Below, piece after piece: positions 1-4,830 of a stretch of DNA of 7,349 bases. Within the stretch, counting starts at the first letter, position 1; every line of letters begins with the position of its first letter. The stretch lies in contig JAOAPG010000150.1 of assembly GCA_025462785.1 (NCBI GenBank), forward strand, positions 1-7,349, in the 5' to 3' direction. Source of the DNA: Acidobacteriaceae bacterium (GTDB lineage Bacteria > Acidobacteriota > Terriglobia > Terriglobales > Acidobacteriaceae). Under the pieces are notes generated by a model. It saw nothing but the letters and a program-made list of their open reading frames with translations, was not told the DNA's origin and did no database searches. The position numbers and the translations under genes are program-made.

Positions 1-382
1 CCGCAGCGCGAAGGCTCTCGACAGCCTCAAGCTGCAAGGCGATGAGCAGATCGGAGTCAACATCGTGAAGCGCGCCATCCAGGAGCCGCTGCGCCAGATC
101 GCCGAGAACGCCGGCGAAGAGGGTGCAATTGTTCTGGGCAAGGTGCTCGACTCGAAGGATCCGAACTTCGGCTACAACGCATTCAGCGATGAGTACGAAG
201 ATCTGGTCAAGGCGGGCGTGCTCGATCCGACCAAGGTAGTGCGCACTGCACTGCAGAACGCTGGATCGATTGCCTCACTGATGCTCACCACCGAAGCACT
301 GGTCGCGGAGATCCCGGAAGAGAAGAAGGGCGCTCCGATGGGCGGCGGACACGGCGGTGGCGGTATGGAAGGAATGTACTAA
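1..382 (+). CDS. groEL: Chaperonin GroEL (60 kDa chaperonin), C-terminal part
   Basis: This is the last 126 codons of GroEL, the ATP-driven double-ring chaperonin that folds cytoplasmic proteins together with GroES. The reading frame is open from base 2, so the start lies upstream of the window. Recognisable features are the C-terminal equatorial-domain sequence GVNIVKRAIQEPLRQIAENAG, the stretch NAFSDEYEDLVKAGVLDPTKVVRTALQNA, the helix SIASLMLTTEALV, and the flexible Gly/Met-rich tail ending GGGMEGMY. That tail hangs into the folding cavity in known GroELs. The stop codon TAA is at 380-382, and a strong intrinsic terminator follows 40 bases later, so this is the last gene of its transcript. 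A groES, if linked, would be upstream and outside the window. Nothing is abnormal in the visible part, and identification is close to certain. Confidence 0.98.
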   Translation, partial: RSAKALDSLKLQGDEQIGVNIVKRAIQEPLRQIAENAGEEGAIVLGKVLDSKDPNFGYNAFSDEYEDLVKAGVLDPTKVVRTALQNAGSIASLMLTTEALVAEIPEEKKGAPMGGGHGGGGMEGMY

Positions 383-389
383 GAAGCCG

Positions 390-415
390 TCAGCACTCAG
401 CTGTCAGCCTTCAGC
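390..415. repeat. Four tandem TCAGC units with 7-base period
   Basis: TCAGC occurs at 390, 397, 404 and 411, separated each time by two variable bases, so it forms a strict 7-base period between the groEL stop and its terminator. The strict spacing shows it is a microrepeat and not chance. I recall similar TCAGC-rich tracts between genes of Terriglobia, but this was not searched. A function is not visible. Confidence 0.6.
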
Positions 416-421
416 AAGAAC

Positions 422-456
422 AAAAGCCCTACTCGCAAGAGTGGGGCTTTTTATTT
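422..456 (+). terminator. Intrinsic terminator of groEL
   Basis: Arms 422-434 and 439-451 pair over 13 base pairs, including one G-U pair, around the loop GCAA, a GNRA tetraloop. The descending arm ends in a run of five T (448-452), followed by ATTT. It lies 40 bases after the groEL stop and fits a classical Rho-independent terminator reading rightward. Confidence 0.92.
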
Positions 457-513
457 AGCGGGTGGGGGTTCGGCTGTGACCCGGAAAGATGGGGAACCGC
501 GAACCGGGAATAT

Positions 514-841
514 TTATACTTGCCCAGGTGCTAAAGGAGCCTGTTGGCCGACAAATGTGACGGCGGCGGGAGCTACGGCTTGGAGTTCCAATTGGATTCC
601 GCCCATCCACTTCGCCATCAGGTTGTACAGAAACGCTCCGTATTACGCCGTAGAAAACTGGCAGGACAACCGCCGTGGCTACGCCTCCGATTGCCCCAAA
701 AGGATTTGGGTGTTGGCCGGCCATGGAACTGATAGTACCGATGAGCAAAAACATCGGAGCAAAGAGCAAACCAAGAACCGCGTAGACCGCACCTGAAATC
801 TTTGCCACTGACAAGACACCGATGGACTTGATTGTCTGCAT
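514..841 (-). pseudogene. Small acidobacterial-type membrane protein gene, broken by an internal frameshifting deletion
   Basis: Reading from the ATG at 839-841, the protein starts MQTIKSIGVLSVAKISGAVY and continues through a hydrophobic segment (about residues 10-40) to a second one ending PVFYGV (near 659). There the frame breaks. Another minus frame then picks up a natural continuation, AFLYNLMAKWMGGIQLELQ, and runs to a TAA at 514-516. Both halves resemble one family of short, uncharacterised membrane proteins that I remember from acidobacteria. In those, FYGV is followed by about nine residues of a Gly-rich helix before the LYNL..KW.GGI segment, whereas here only seven bases separate them. 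A loss of roughly 20 bases would explain both the shortening and the frame change. A GGGA-containing Shine-Dalgarno-like stretch precedes the ATG, so the start looks real. Unbroken, the gene would encode about 115 residues. A sequencing error is possible but would not explain the missing residues. Confidence 0.6.
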
Positions 842-960
842 GGACGCTTCCCTTCTCGATTATTAAGTTAAGGGTGATTTTGCCGAGCGCAAGGATTGTA
901 CAACGGGTGTCAATCTGTGCCAGGACCAAATTAACCGTATCTACTTTGTATATCCATCGA

Positions 961-1332
961 GTGGTAATCCGCTTCGTGCCCTCGGCTGGCGATGTTATCT
1001 GGGTTGACTTTGATCCGCAAAAGGGACGAGAGGAAGCGAAGCGGCGTCCGGCTCTGGTCCTCACCAAACAAAGCTACAATCGCGCCAGCGGCCTGGCCGT
1101 GGTCTGCCCTATTACCAGCCAGCGCAAACCGTATCCGTTTGCTTTGCCTGCGGTCGTGGACAAAGTAGAAGGCGCGGTACTCGTCGATCAGCTGAGGAGC
1201 GTCGACTGGGCGGTTCGGAAGGCGGCATTTTATTCTAAAGCGGATCCCGCTCTGCTCAACAAGGTGCGGGGGGTACGTGTCTATGAAGAGATTTGTTTTA
1301 GAGTAGGGGCCCTTCGGCTGCGCTCAGGGTGA
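961..1332 (+). CDS. mazF: MazF/PemK-family endoribonuclease toxin, no adjacent antitoxin
   Basis: MazF toxins are small ribosome-independent endoribonucleases that cut mRNA at short motifs and are normally held inactive by a MazE-type partner. With GTG 961 as start, the protein aligns from residue 1 with E. coli MazF as I remember it (VVIRFVPSAGDVIWVDFDP against MVSRYVPDMGDLIWVDFDP). This register places the catalytic residues at the same numbers: Glu24, Arg29 in RRPALVL and Thr52 in CPITSQRKPYPF. The LVDQLRSVDW segment (about residues 79-88) also matches the family. No Shine-Dalgarno sequence is evident before the GTG. The protein is 123 residues, slightly longer than the usual 110-115. The excess lies at the C-terminus, where the frame runs into a dispersed repeat after a run of six G (1268-1273). 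With five G the protein would end at TAG 1304-1306. Bases 842-960 hold no antitoxin-like reading frame. Confidence 0.9.
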   Translation: MVIRFVPSAGDVIWVDFDPQKGREEAKRRPALVLTKQSYNRASGLAVVCPITSQRKPYPFALPAVVDKVEGAVLVDQLRSVDWAVRKAAFYSKADPALLNKVRGVRVYEEICFRVGALRLRSG

Positions 1333-1335
1333 CAA
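1306..1335. repeat. Short dispersed repeat of the 'CHPERSRR' type
   Basis: Read on the minus strand, this segment translates as CHPERSRRAP, a phrase that recurs in spurious small proteins annotated from many bacterial genomes because the DNA is a dispersed intergenic repeat. Here it overlaps the end of the mazF frame and supplies its stop codon. Its repeat status comes from memory and not from a second full copy in this window. Confidence 0.55.
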
Positions 1336-1379
1336 GGCGTAAGAAGTCGCAATGAGAAAGGTGTATTGCGTGCGCGGCA

Positions 1380-1574
1380 GCAATTTGGGAGCGTGCGGAA
1401 CGTGCGAGTTTTGCCTCGCAAAGAACGCGAGGCATCGCATGGCACGCCCAGATCCTTCTCCGCCAAAACAGGGCGGCTCAGGATGACAAAGGGTGTAGAT
1501 AACTACCCCGCCCTTCGCTTCGCGGTAGGACCGGGGCACCCGAAGAGGTTCGGGCACCCAAAGACGGGGCATCC
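1380..1574. repeat. Composite dispersed repeat, copy 1 (direct repeat with 2444-2691)
   Basis: Two modules match the copy beyond the membrane-protein gene. Bases 1380-1489 align with 2444-2553 with about nine mismatches by eye, including 32 identical bases around 1408-1439. Bases 1512-1542 align with 2659-2689 at 29 of 31 positions. After the second module, three variants of CGGG(G)CA(C/T)CC follow at 1532, 1551 and 1565. The repeat encodes no credible protein. It contains a perfect 8-bp hairpin (1412-1434) and a 5-bp one (1460-1476), each with a 7-base loop. It occupies nearly all of the gap between mazF and the stop of the membrane-protein gene. Confidence 0.85.
1412..1434. repeat. Hairpin A, copy 1: 8-bp perfect stem, loop AAAGAAC
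   Basis: Arms TGCCTCGC (1412-1419) and GCGAGGCA (1427-1434) are exact reverse complements around a 7-base loop. The same hairpin recurs exactly in repeat copy 2. No T-run follows on either strand, so it is not a typical terminator. Confidence 0.8.
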
Positions 1575-1582
1575 GAGATTTA

Positions 1583-2332
1583 TCAACGAGCCAGCGTTTG
1601 GATCCAGCTCGCGAATTGGTGCCAGGCGGCTGTTTTGCCGATGGGTATCCTGACTTGTTGCACGAAGATCAGGAAGGCGCCAGCCCACAGCGTGGCACGG
1701 TGAATCTTGTGGGTGGACCAAAGATCGTAAACCACCATAAAAAGAAGGAAGATGTTGGAGAGCAGGGCGGCCGTCAAAATATTGTGATGGACTATGTGCC
1801 AGCGGGCAACGGCCGCGATCGTCAGAGCAATGGTTGCGACAAGGATGAGGCGCTTGTGCATGGCGGGATTTGAGCGGAAGCGGAAAGCAAAAAGAATCAA
1901 GGTGCCGAAAACCAGGACGTCGGTCAGCGGAATGATGTAGAAGAATTGGGCATCCCGCCCCACAGGGCCAGCTCCTCGAACGAGCGCGTCGGTAGCGGCC
2001 AAAACGCCAAGCATCACCATGAGGCAGGCAAGAAGAAAGCCCGCGATGCCGAGACGACGATGGATGTCCACGCGACCGGCCGATACCAGGGAGGTTTGGG
2101 TTACGAGCAAGAGAATCCAGGCGGAGAAGGCAGCTCCATGGAGGTGAATGGTGAGACTGGGCAGCGGCGCGTGAAAGACCCCGGCTAGATAGTAAGTAGG
2201 CGCGAAACCTATAAATACCGTGGCCAACATGAGCAGAGCCATCGACGAGAAAAAGACATGATCGAAACGACGCCCCGGCAAAACAGGTGCAGGGCGAGCG
2301 GGATTGCCGGGATGAGCAACGGTTGTGGCCAT
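1583..2332 (-). CDS. Seven-helix membrane protein of unknown function with conserved-looking histidines
   Basis: The 249-residue protein has a soluble N-terminus of about 26 residues and then roughly seven hydrophobic helices (about 27-49, 61-83, 93-115, 129-150, 160-178, 184-202 and 212-230). Histidines sit in or near the membrane: His63 and His65 in TIHLHG, His91 in VDIHRRLG, His159 in AMHKRL, and His179, His182 and His183. The segments FHAPLPS, VDIHRRLG, TDVLVFGTL, YDLWS and FVQQVRIPIG match a group of hypothetical proteins I recall from acidobacteria and proteobacteria, for which I know no established role. The histidine pattern would allow haem or metal binding as in cytochrome b561-like proteins, but that is inference. 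The ATG at 2332 has GGAGG only four bases upstream (2337-2341). The gene stands alone, is bracketed by two direct repeat copies, and ends nine bases from copy 1. Confidence 0.9.
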   Translation of the reverse strand: MATTVAHPGNPARPAPVLPGRRFDHVFFSSMALLMLATVFIGFAPTYYLAGVFHAPLPSLTIHLHGAAFSAWILLLVTQTSLVSAGRVDIHRRLGIAGFLLACLMVMLGVLAATDALVRGAGPVGRDAQFFYIIPLTDVLVFGTLILFAFRFRSNPAMHKRLILVATIALTIAAVARWHIVHHNILTAALLSNIFLLFMVVYDLWSTHKIHRATLWAGAFLIFVQQVRIPIGKTAAWHQFASWIQTLAR

Positions 2333-2475
2333 CGTGCCTCCGTATCAGAATGTTCGATTGGGATTTGGCAGCCGGGGAGAACGGGAGCAGTTTATGCCAA
2401 GAAGAGGTTAGATGGGTAGGAAAAAGGGCATGGGTTGGGGGGAGCAATTTGGAAGCGTGCCGAAGGTGCAAGTTT

Positions 2476-2498
2476 TGCCTCGCAAAGAACGCGAGGCA
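2476..2498. repeat. Hairpin A, copy 2: 8-bp perfect stem, loop AAAGAAC
   Basis: The sequence is identical to 1412-1434. The adjacent hairpin B in this copy (2523-2541, GCCGCC/GGCGGC, loop AAAAGAA) is one base pair longer than in copy 1, because a T-to-G difference restores pairing at the base of the stem. Confidence 0.8.
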
Positions 2499-2589
2499 TC
2501 GCGCGGCACGCCCAGATCCTTCGCCGCCAAAAGAAGGCGGCTCAGGATGACAAGGCTGTAGCGGCTAAACTACCCCGCCCTTCTCGCGT

Positions 2590-2622
2590 CCCACTCTTTC
2601 GCACAGAACGCGAAAGAGTGGG
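2590..2622. repeat. Hairpin C: 13-bp perfect stem, loop ACAGAAC
   Basis: Arms 2590-2602 (CCCACTCTTTCGC) and 2610-2622 are exact reverse complements. The loop ACAGAAC differs from that of hairpin A by one base, and the CGC/GCG loop-closing pairs are the same, while the rest of the stem differs on both arms in a compensating way. It is followed by GCTACCCC with no T-run, so it is unlikely to be an intrinsic terminator. Confidence 0.8.
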
Positions 2623-2718
2623 GCTACCCCGGCGTTGCCTGTAGAAGAGAGATCAAAACCTTCGCTTCGCGATAGGACGGGGGCACCCGGACACAAATTT
2701 GCTGAGCGTTGCTCAACC

Positions 2719-2740
2719 GGACAGCCGAGGGCGGCTGTCC
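2719..2740. repeat. Perfect 9-bp hairpin GGACAGCCG/CGGCTGTCC
   Basis: Arms 2719-2727 and 2732-2740 pair exactly around AGGG. The sequence resembles another dispersed acidobacterial repeat that I know from spurious translations such as GQPRAAVPT. It lies 75 bases beyond the yceI stop on the minus strand and could stabilise that transcript end, but no T-run follows. Confidence 0.6.
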
Positions 2741-2768
2741 CTACGTGAAATCTATTGATACGCGGACG

Positions 2769-2800
2769 TCGCGTGTCGTTAAGTTTCGCGTGTCGCTAAA
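2769..2800. repeat. Two tandem 15-base units, 17-base period
   Basis: TCGCGTGTCGTTAAG (2769-2783) and TCGCGTGTCGCTAAA (2786-2800) differ at two positions. They lie just downstream of yceI. No function is visible. Confidence 0.6.
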
Positions 2801-2814
2801 GAGTTCTGGAGCGG

Positions 2815-3369
2815 TTAGGCTTGGATGAACTCAACATCCAGCGTGATGGTCACGTCGTCTCCCACCAGAATACCTCCGGTTTCAAGAGCGGCGTTCCAGA
2901 CAAGACCGAAATTTTTTCGATTGATACGGGTCGTGGCAGAGAGTCCAAGACGCGTGTTGCCCCAAGGATCTTTCGCCGGAGCGCTTAGCTCTTCCACTTC
3001 AAAAGCGGTGCTGCGAGTCACGCCACGGATGGTCAGATCGCCGGTTACGGAAAGTTCTCCTTCAGCTTTCTGCGATACCTTGGTTGACTTAAATGTCAGG
3101 CTTGGAAAGTTTTCTACGTCAAGAAAGTCGGCGCTCTTCAGGTGACCGTCGCGCTGCGCGTCCCGCGTGTTGATGCTGGTGGGGTCGATAGCGGCTTCGA
3201 CCTGGGAACGGGTGATGTCTTCCCCGTCGAGCTTCAAGGTTCCGGTGATGGTGGTGAACTCGCCCTTCACATTCGAGATCATCATATGTTTGACCTTGAA
3301 CTGGGCAGTAGAGTGAACGGGATCGATGTTCCAAGTGGTGGTAACTTGTGGAGATGTGAGTGTGCTCAT
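2815..3369 (-). CDS. yceI: YceI-family lipid-binding protein, without signal peptide
   Basis: YceI proteins fold as a lipocalin-like beta-barrel that binds isoprenoid or other long-chain lipids; their cellular role is poorly defined. The 184-residue product matches the family over its full length: WNIDPVHSTAQFKVKHMM (13-30), SNVKGEFTTITGTL (32-45), IDPTSINTRDAQRDGHLKSADFLD (61-84), FPSLTF (88-93) and DLTIRGVTR (111-119), ending in a beta-rich LVGDDVTITLDVEF. The frame stays open far upstream through the neighbouring gene, but homology begins at the ATG at 3369. A perfect AGGAGG (3375-3380) sits five bases ahead of it, which fixes the start. The N-terminus has no hydrophobic leader, so the protein is predicted to be cytoplasmic, unlike E. 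coli YceI, which is periplasmic. Two related palindromes lie in the 104-base gap upstream and probably control the gene. Confidence 0.95.
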   Translation of the reverse strand: MSTLTSPQVTTTWNIDPVHSTAQFKVKHMMISNVKGEFTTITGTLKLDGEDITRSQVEAAIDPTSINTRDAQRDGHLKSADFLDVENFPSLTFKSTKVSQKAEGELSVTGDLTIRGVTRSTAFEVEELSAPAKDPWGNTRLGLSATTRINRKNFGLVWNAALETGGILVGDDVTITLDVEFIQA

Positions 3370-3389
3370 GAGATCCTCCTGGCAGGAGA

Positions 3390-3407
3390 TAGTCGTTATA
3401 ACAACTA
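3390..3407. promoter_or_regulatory. Candidate operator 1 upstream of yceI (18-bp palindrome)
   Basis: TAGTCGTTATAACAACTA is symmetric at 16 of 18 positions about the centre 3398/3399. It lies 10 bases upstream of the yceI Shine-Dalgarno sequence. Its core, CGTT-AT-AACAA, matches operator 2. The symmetry, length and placement suit a dimeric repressor such as a MarR-type protein, but no regulator gene is in the window. Confidence 0.55.
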
Positions 3408-3424
3408 AACAACCATAATGGATG

Positions 3425-3438
3425 ATCGTTGCAACGAT
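3425..3438. promoter_or_regulatory. Candidate operator 2 upstream of yceI (14-bp perfect palindrome)
   Basis: ATCGTTGCAACGAT is a perfect palindrome. Its core, CGTT-GC-AACGA, differs from operator 1 mainly in the central dinucleotide. The centres are 33 bp apart, about three helical turns, so two dimers would sit on roughly the same DNA face. No convincing -35/-10 pair was found, so the relation to the promoter is unresolved. Confidence 0.55.
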
Positions 3439-3473
3439 TAGATGCAAATTAATTATCGGCTTTCGCCGGGATC

Positions 3474-3956
3474 CTACGGAACGGGATAACGCTCGGGCCA
3501 GATGGCGCTCAGAAGCAATGATACCGCGATTCCTATGGAGACTTCGAGGAAGCGGTGAGCGGCGACCATCCAGGCGGTTGAGGGATGCGGGACCAGCAGC
3601 ACAATCGCGAGCGTGATGCCCGCGTAGCGATAGGCATTTTTCTCGAGTCTGAGCGCGGCGCAAAGAAGTCCCAAGACGAACAGGCCAAGGCCGAAGTCTA
3701 TGACGTTCGCGCCGAAATATGAGGAGATTAGCGCTCCGGCGGCAGCTCCCAAGGCGGTTCCTGCGAGACGCTGGCTGGAGATGGCCAACGTGGCTTCGAG
3801 ATTCGACTGGGTCACGATGATGGCGGTGATGCAAGCCCAGTAGGCCTCCTGCAAATGAAAGAAGCGCGCCACCATCAAGGCAACAATCGCGGCAACAGTA
3901 GTGCGAGCCGAGTGCTCGATGGAATGTAAATCCAGCAGTGAGCGCTTCCAGATCAT
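3474..3956 (-). CDS. Short FUSC-family (aromatic acid exporter/fusaric acid resistance-like) membrane protein
   Basis: The 160-residue protein is largely hydrophobic, with about six segments (18-32, 36-50, 63-81, 86-102, 110-124 and 136-153). Motifs typical of the FUSC/ArAE superfamily are present: TIxVTQSNLEATL-like (TAIIVTQSNLEATL, 44-57), RLAGTALGAAAGAL (63-76), and near the end HRFLEVSIGIAVSLLLS (134-150). Full FUSC transporters such as AaeB are about 650 residues with a cytoplasmic domain. This is a membrane-only version, a form also found as stand-alone genes, so it need not be truncated. Its substrate cannot be inferred. The ATG at 3956 has an AAGG six bases upstream and a stronger AAGGAG eleven bases upstream. 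The yceI gene follows on the same strand after 104 bases, but candidate operators in that gap argue for separate control of yceI. It is divergent from the stress-protein gene at 4205. Confidence 0.85.
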   Translation of the reverse strand: MIWKRSLLDLHSIEHSARTTVAAIVALMVARFFHLQEAYWACITAIIVTQSNLEATLAISSQRLAGTALGAAAGALISSYFGANVIDFGLGLFVLGLLCAALRLEKNAYRYAGITLAIVLLVPHPSTAWMVAAHRFLEVSIGIAVSLLLSAIWPERYPVP

Positions 3957-4204
3957 GAGCAGCCTTTCTCCTTAAATGTTGTCATGAGCGTTTTTCAGTG
4001 TACAAGGCTCAGCGGGCGAGAGTCTGAGAGGGAGCAGTCATCGGGAGCTTCTCTGTATTTTTCAAAGAAAGTCATTGAGCTACTCACAACAACAAAAGGC
4101 GTGCGGCGGGCCATCTTCTTCGGCCCCTTCGATCATCCAATGCTCGATCAGACAGACGAGCGAGCACGCCAGCGAGTCATACATACTATTCGGAGGAGCT
4201 TTGC

Positions 4205-4765
4205 ATGGCTAAGAATACGGCAGTATTTGGGATTTACCAGAGTCGTCCGGATGTGGAGTTTGCGGTGGAAGAACTGCGAAAGGAAGGGTTTCGTAACACG
4301 GATATCTCGGTCCTTTTTCCTCACAATCAAGGCACGAAAGATTTCGCCGTGGAAAAACACACGAAAGTTCCGGAGGGCGCTGCGACAGGAGCGACATCGG
4401 GAGCGGTGATCGGAGGAACTCTGGGCTGGCTGGCGGGGATAGGAGCGCTGGCGATCCCAGGGATCGGACCTTTCGTAGCAGCGGGGCCGATCGTGGCTGC
4501 GCTGGCTGGAGCCGGCGCCGGCGGAGCGTTGGGAGGAATCGCCGGAGCGCTGGTGGGAATGGGTATTCCGGAGTTCGAAGCCAAGCGCTACGAAGGGCGC
4601 ATTAAAGAAGGCGGCATTCTGCTCTCGGTGCATTGCGATGATGCCAATTGGACCAAGAAGGCGAAGGACATTTTGCAACGCACGAGTGCGCAGGACATAG
4701 CTTCGACCAGCGAAGCCAGTGCGGATTTCCAGAAAACTGACAAGCCACTGCCACGCGCGAGTTGA
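4205..4765 (+). CDS. YflT/general stress protein 17M-like protein with a glycine-zipper membrane segment
   Basis: Residues 5-50 (TAVFGIYQSRPDVEFAVEELRKEGF then DISVLFP) match the small alpha/beta domain named for Bacillus YflT and general stress protein 17M. Residues 58-120 are a Gly/Ala-rich zone with repeated GxxxG spacing (TGAVIGGTLGWLAGIGALAIPGIGPF and AGAGAGGALGGIAGALVGMG), consistent with a glycine-zipper hairpin in or on a membrane. Residues 121-170 (EFEAKRYEGRIKEGGILLSVHCDD) look like a second soluble domain. Such proteins are common in acidobacteria; the biochemical activity is unknown, and a stress role is by association only. The ATG has a strong GGAGGA (4192-4197) seven bases upstream. 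The gene stands alone on the plus strand, followed by its own intrinsic terminator. The 248-base divergent gap before it shows no clear promoter. Confidence 0.88.
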   Translation: MAKNTAVFGIYQSRPDVEFAVEELRKEGFRNTDISVLFPHNQGTKDFAVEKHTKVPEGAATGATSGAVIGGTLGWLAGIGALAIPGIGPFVAAGPIVAALAGAGAGGALGGIAGALVGMGIPEFEAKRYEGRIKEGGILLSVHCDDANWTKKAKDILQRTSAQDIASTSEASADFQKTDKPLPRAS

Positions 4766-4786
4766 GATTGCTTGGATGTGTTGATG

Positions 4787-4817
4787 AGCCCCTTCCTGAA
4801 GAAGGGGCTTTTTCTTT
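4787..4817 (+). terminator. Intrinsic terminator after the YflT-like gene
   Basis: A 9-bp perfect stem, AGCCCCTTC (4787-4795) with GAAGGGGCT (4801-4809), has loop CTGAA and is followed by TTTTTCTTT. It reads rightward. On the minus strand no T-run follows, so it should not terminate the convergent cupin gene. Confidence 0.92.
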
Positions 4818-4830
4818 GGAGTAATGCTGA

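Larger units (their letters stand above)
2444..2691. repeat. Composite dispersed repeat, copy 2 (direct repeat with 1380-1574)
   Basis: This copy has the same orientation as copy 1. Its first module (2444-2582) ends with CTACCCCGCCCTT as copy 1 does. About 76 bases (2583-2658) absent from copy 1 follow, containing a 13-bp hairpin, and then the second module resumes at 2659-2689. Copy 2 is therefore copy 1 plus an inserted hairpin unit, or copy 1 has lost one. It lies about 110 bases upstream of the start of the membrane-protein gene and fills much of the 482-base gap between 2332 and 2815. No gene is visible in that gap. Confidence 0.85.

Noticed and set aside
842..960. Antitoxin gene upstream of mazF
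   Set aside because: All three forward frames were read. They give only fragments of at most a few dozen residues without MazE, AbrB or RHH features.
842..960. Promoter for the membrane-protein pseudogene (TTGACA, or TGGCAC with TACAAT, on the minus strand)
   Set aside because: TTGACA has no -10 at a proper distance. TGGCAC/TACAAT with a 16-base spacer is possible but too weak to annotate, and the sigma-54 spacing does not fit.
1380..1574. CRISPR array or IS element formed by the repeats
   Set aside because: There are only two distant copies of the long repeat, no regular spacers, and no transposase or terminal inverted repeats with target duplication.
1503..2471. A 322-codon open minus frame overlapping the 249-residue membrane protein
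   Set aside because: Its product is rich in Arg, Ser, His and Pro without domain features and ends in translated repeat sequence. The overlapping frame gives a coherent membrane protein with a ribosome-binding site.
3370..3834. N-terminal extension of the YceI frame by 155 codons
   Set aside because: The extension reads through the FUSC gene in another frame, looks like low-complexity Arg-rich shadow sequence, and the internal ATG at 3369 has a perfect AGGAGG.
3984..4409. A 141-codon plus frame overlapping the start of the YflT-like gene
   Set aside because: It has no recognisable features, and it overlaps a well-supported gene with a strong ribosome-binding site.
4327..4584. Pro/Ala-rich minus frame inside the YflT-like gene
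   Set aside because: It is the complement of the Gly/Ala-rich coding segment, a typical shadow of glycine codons.
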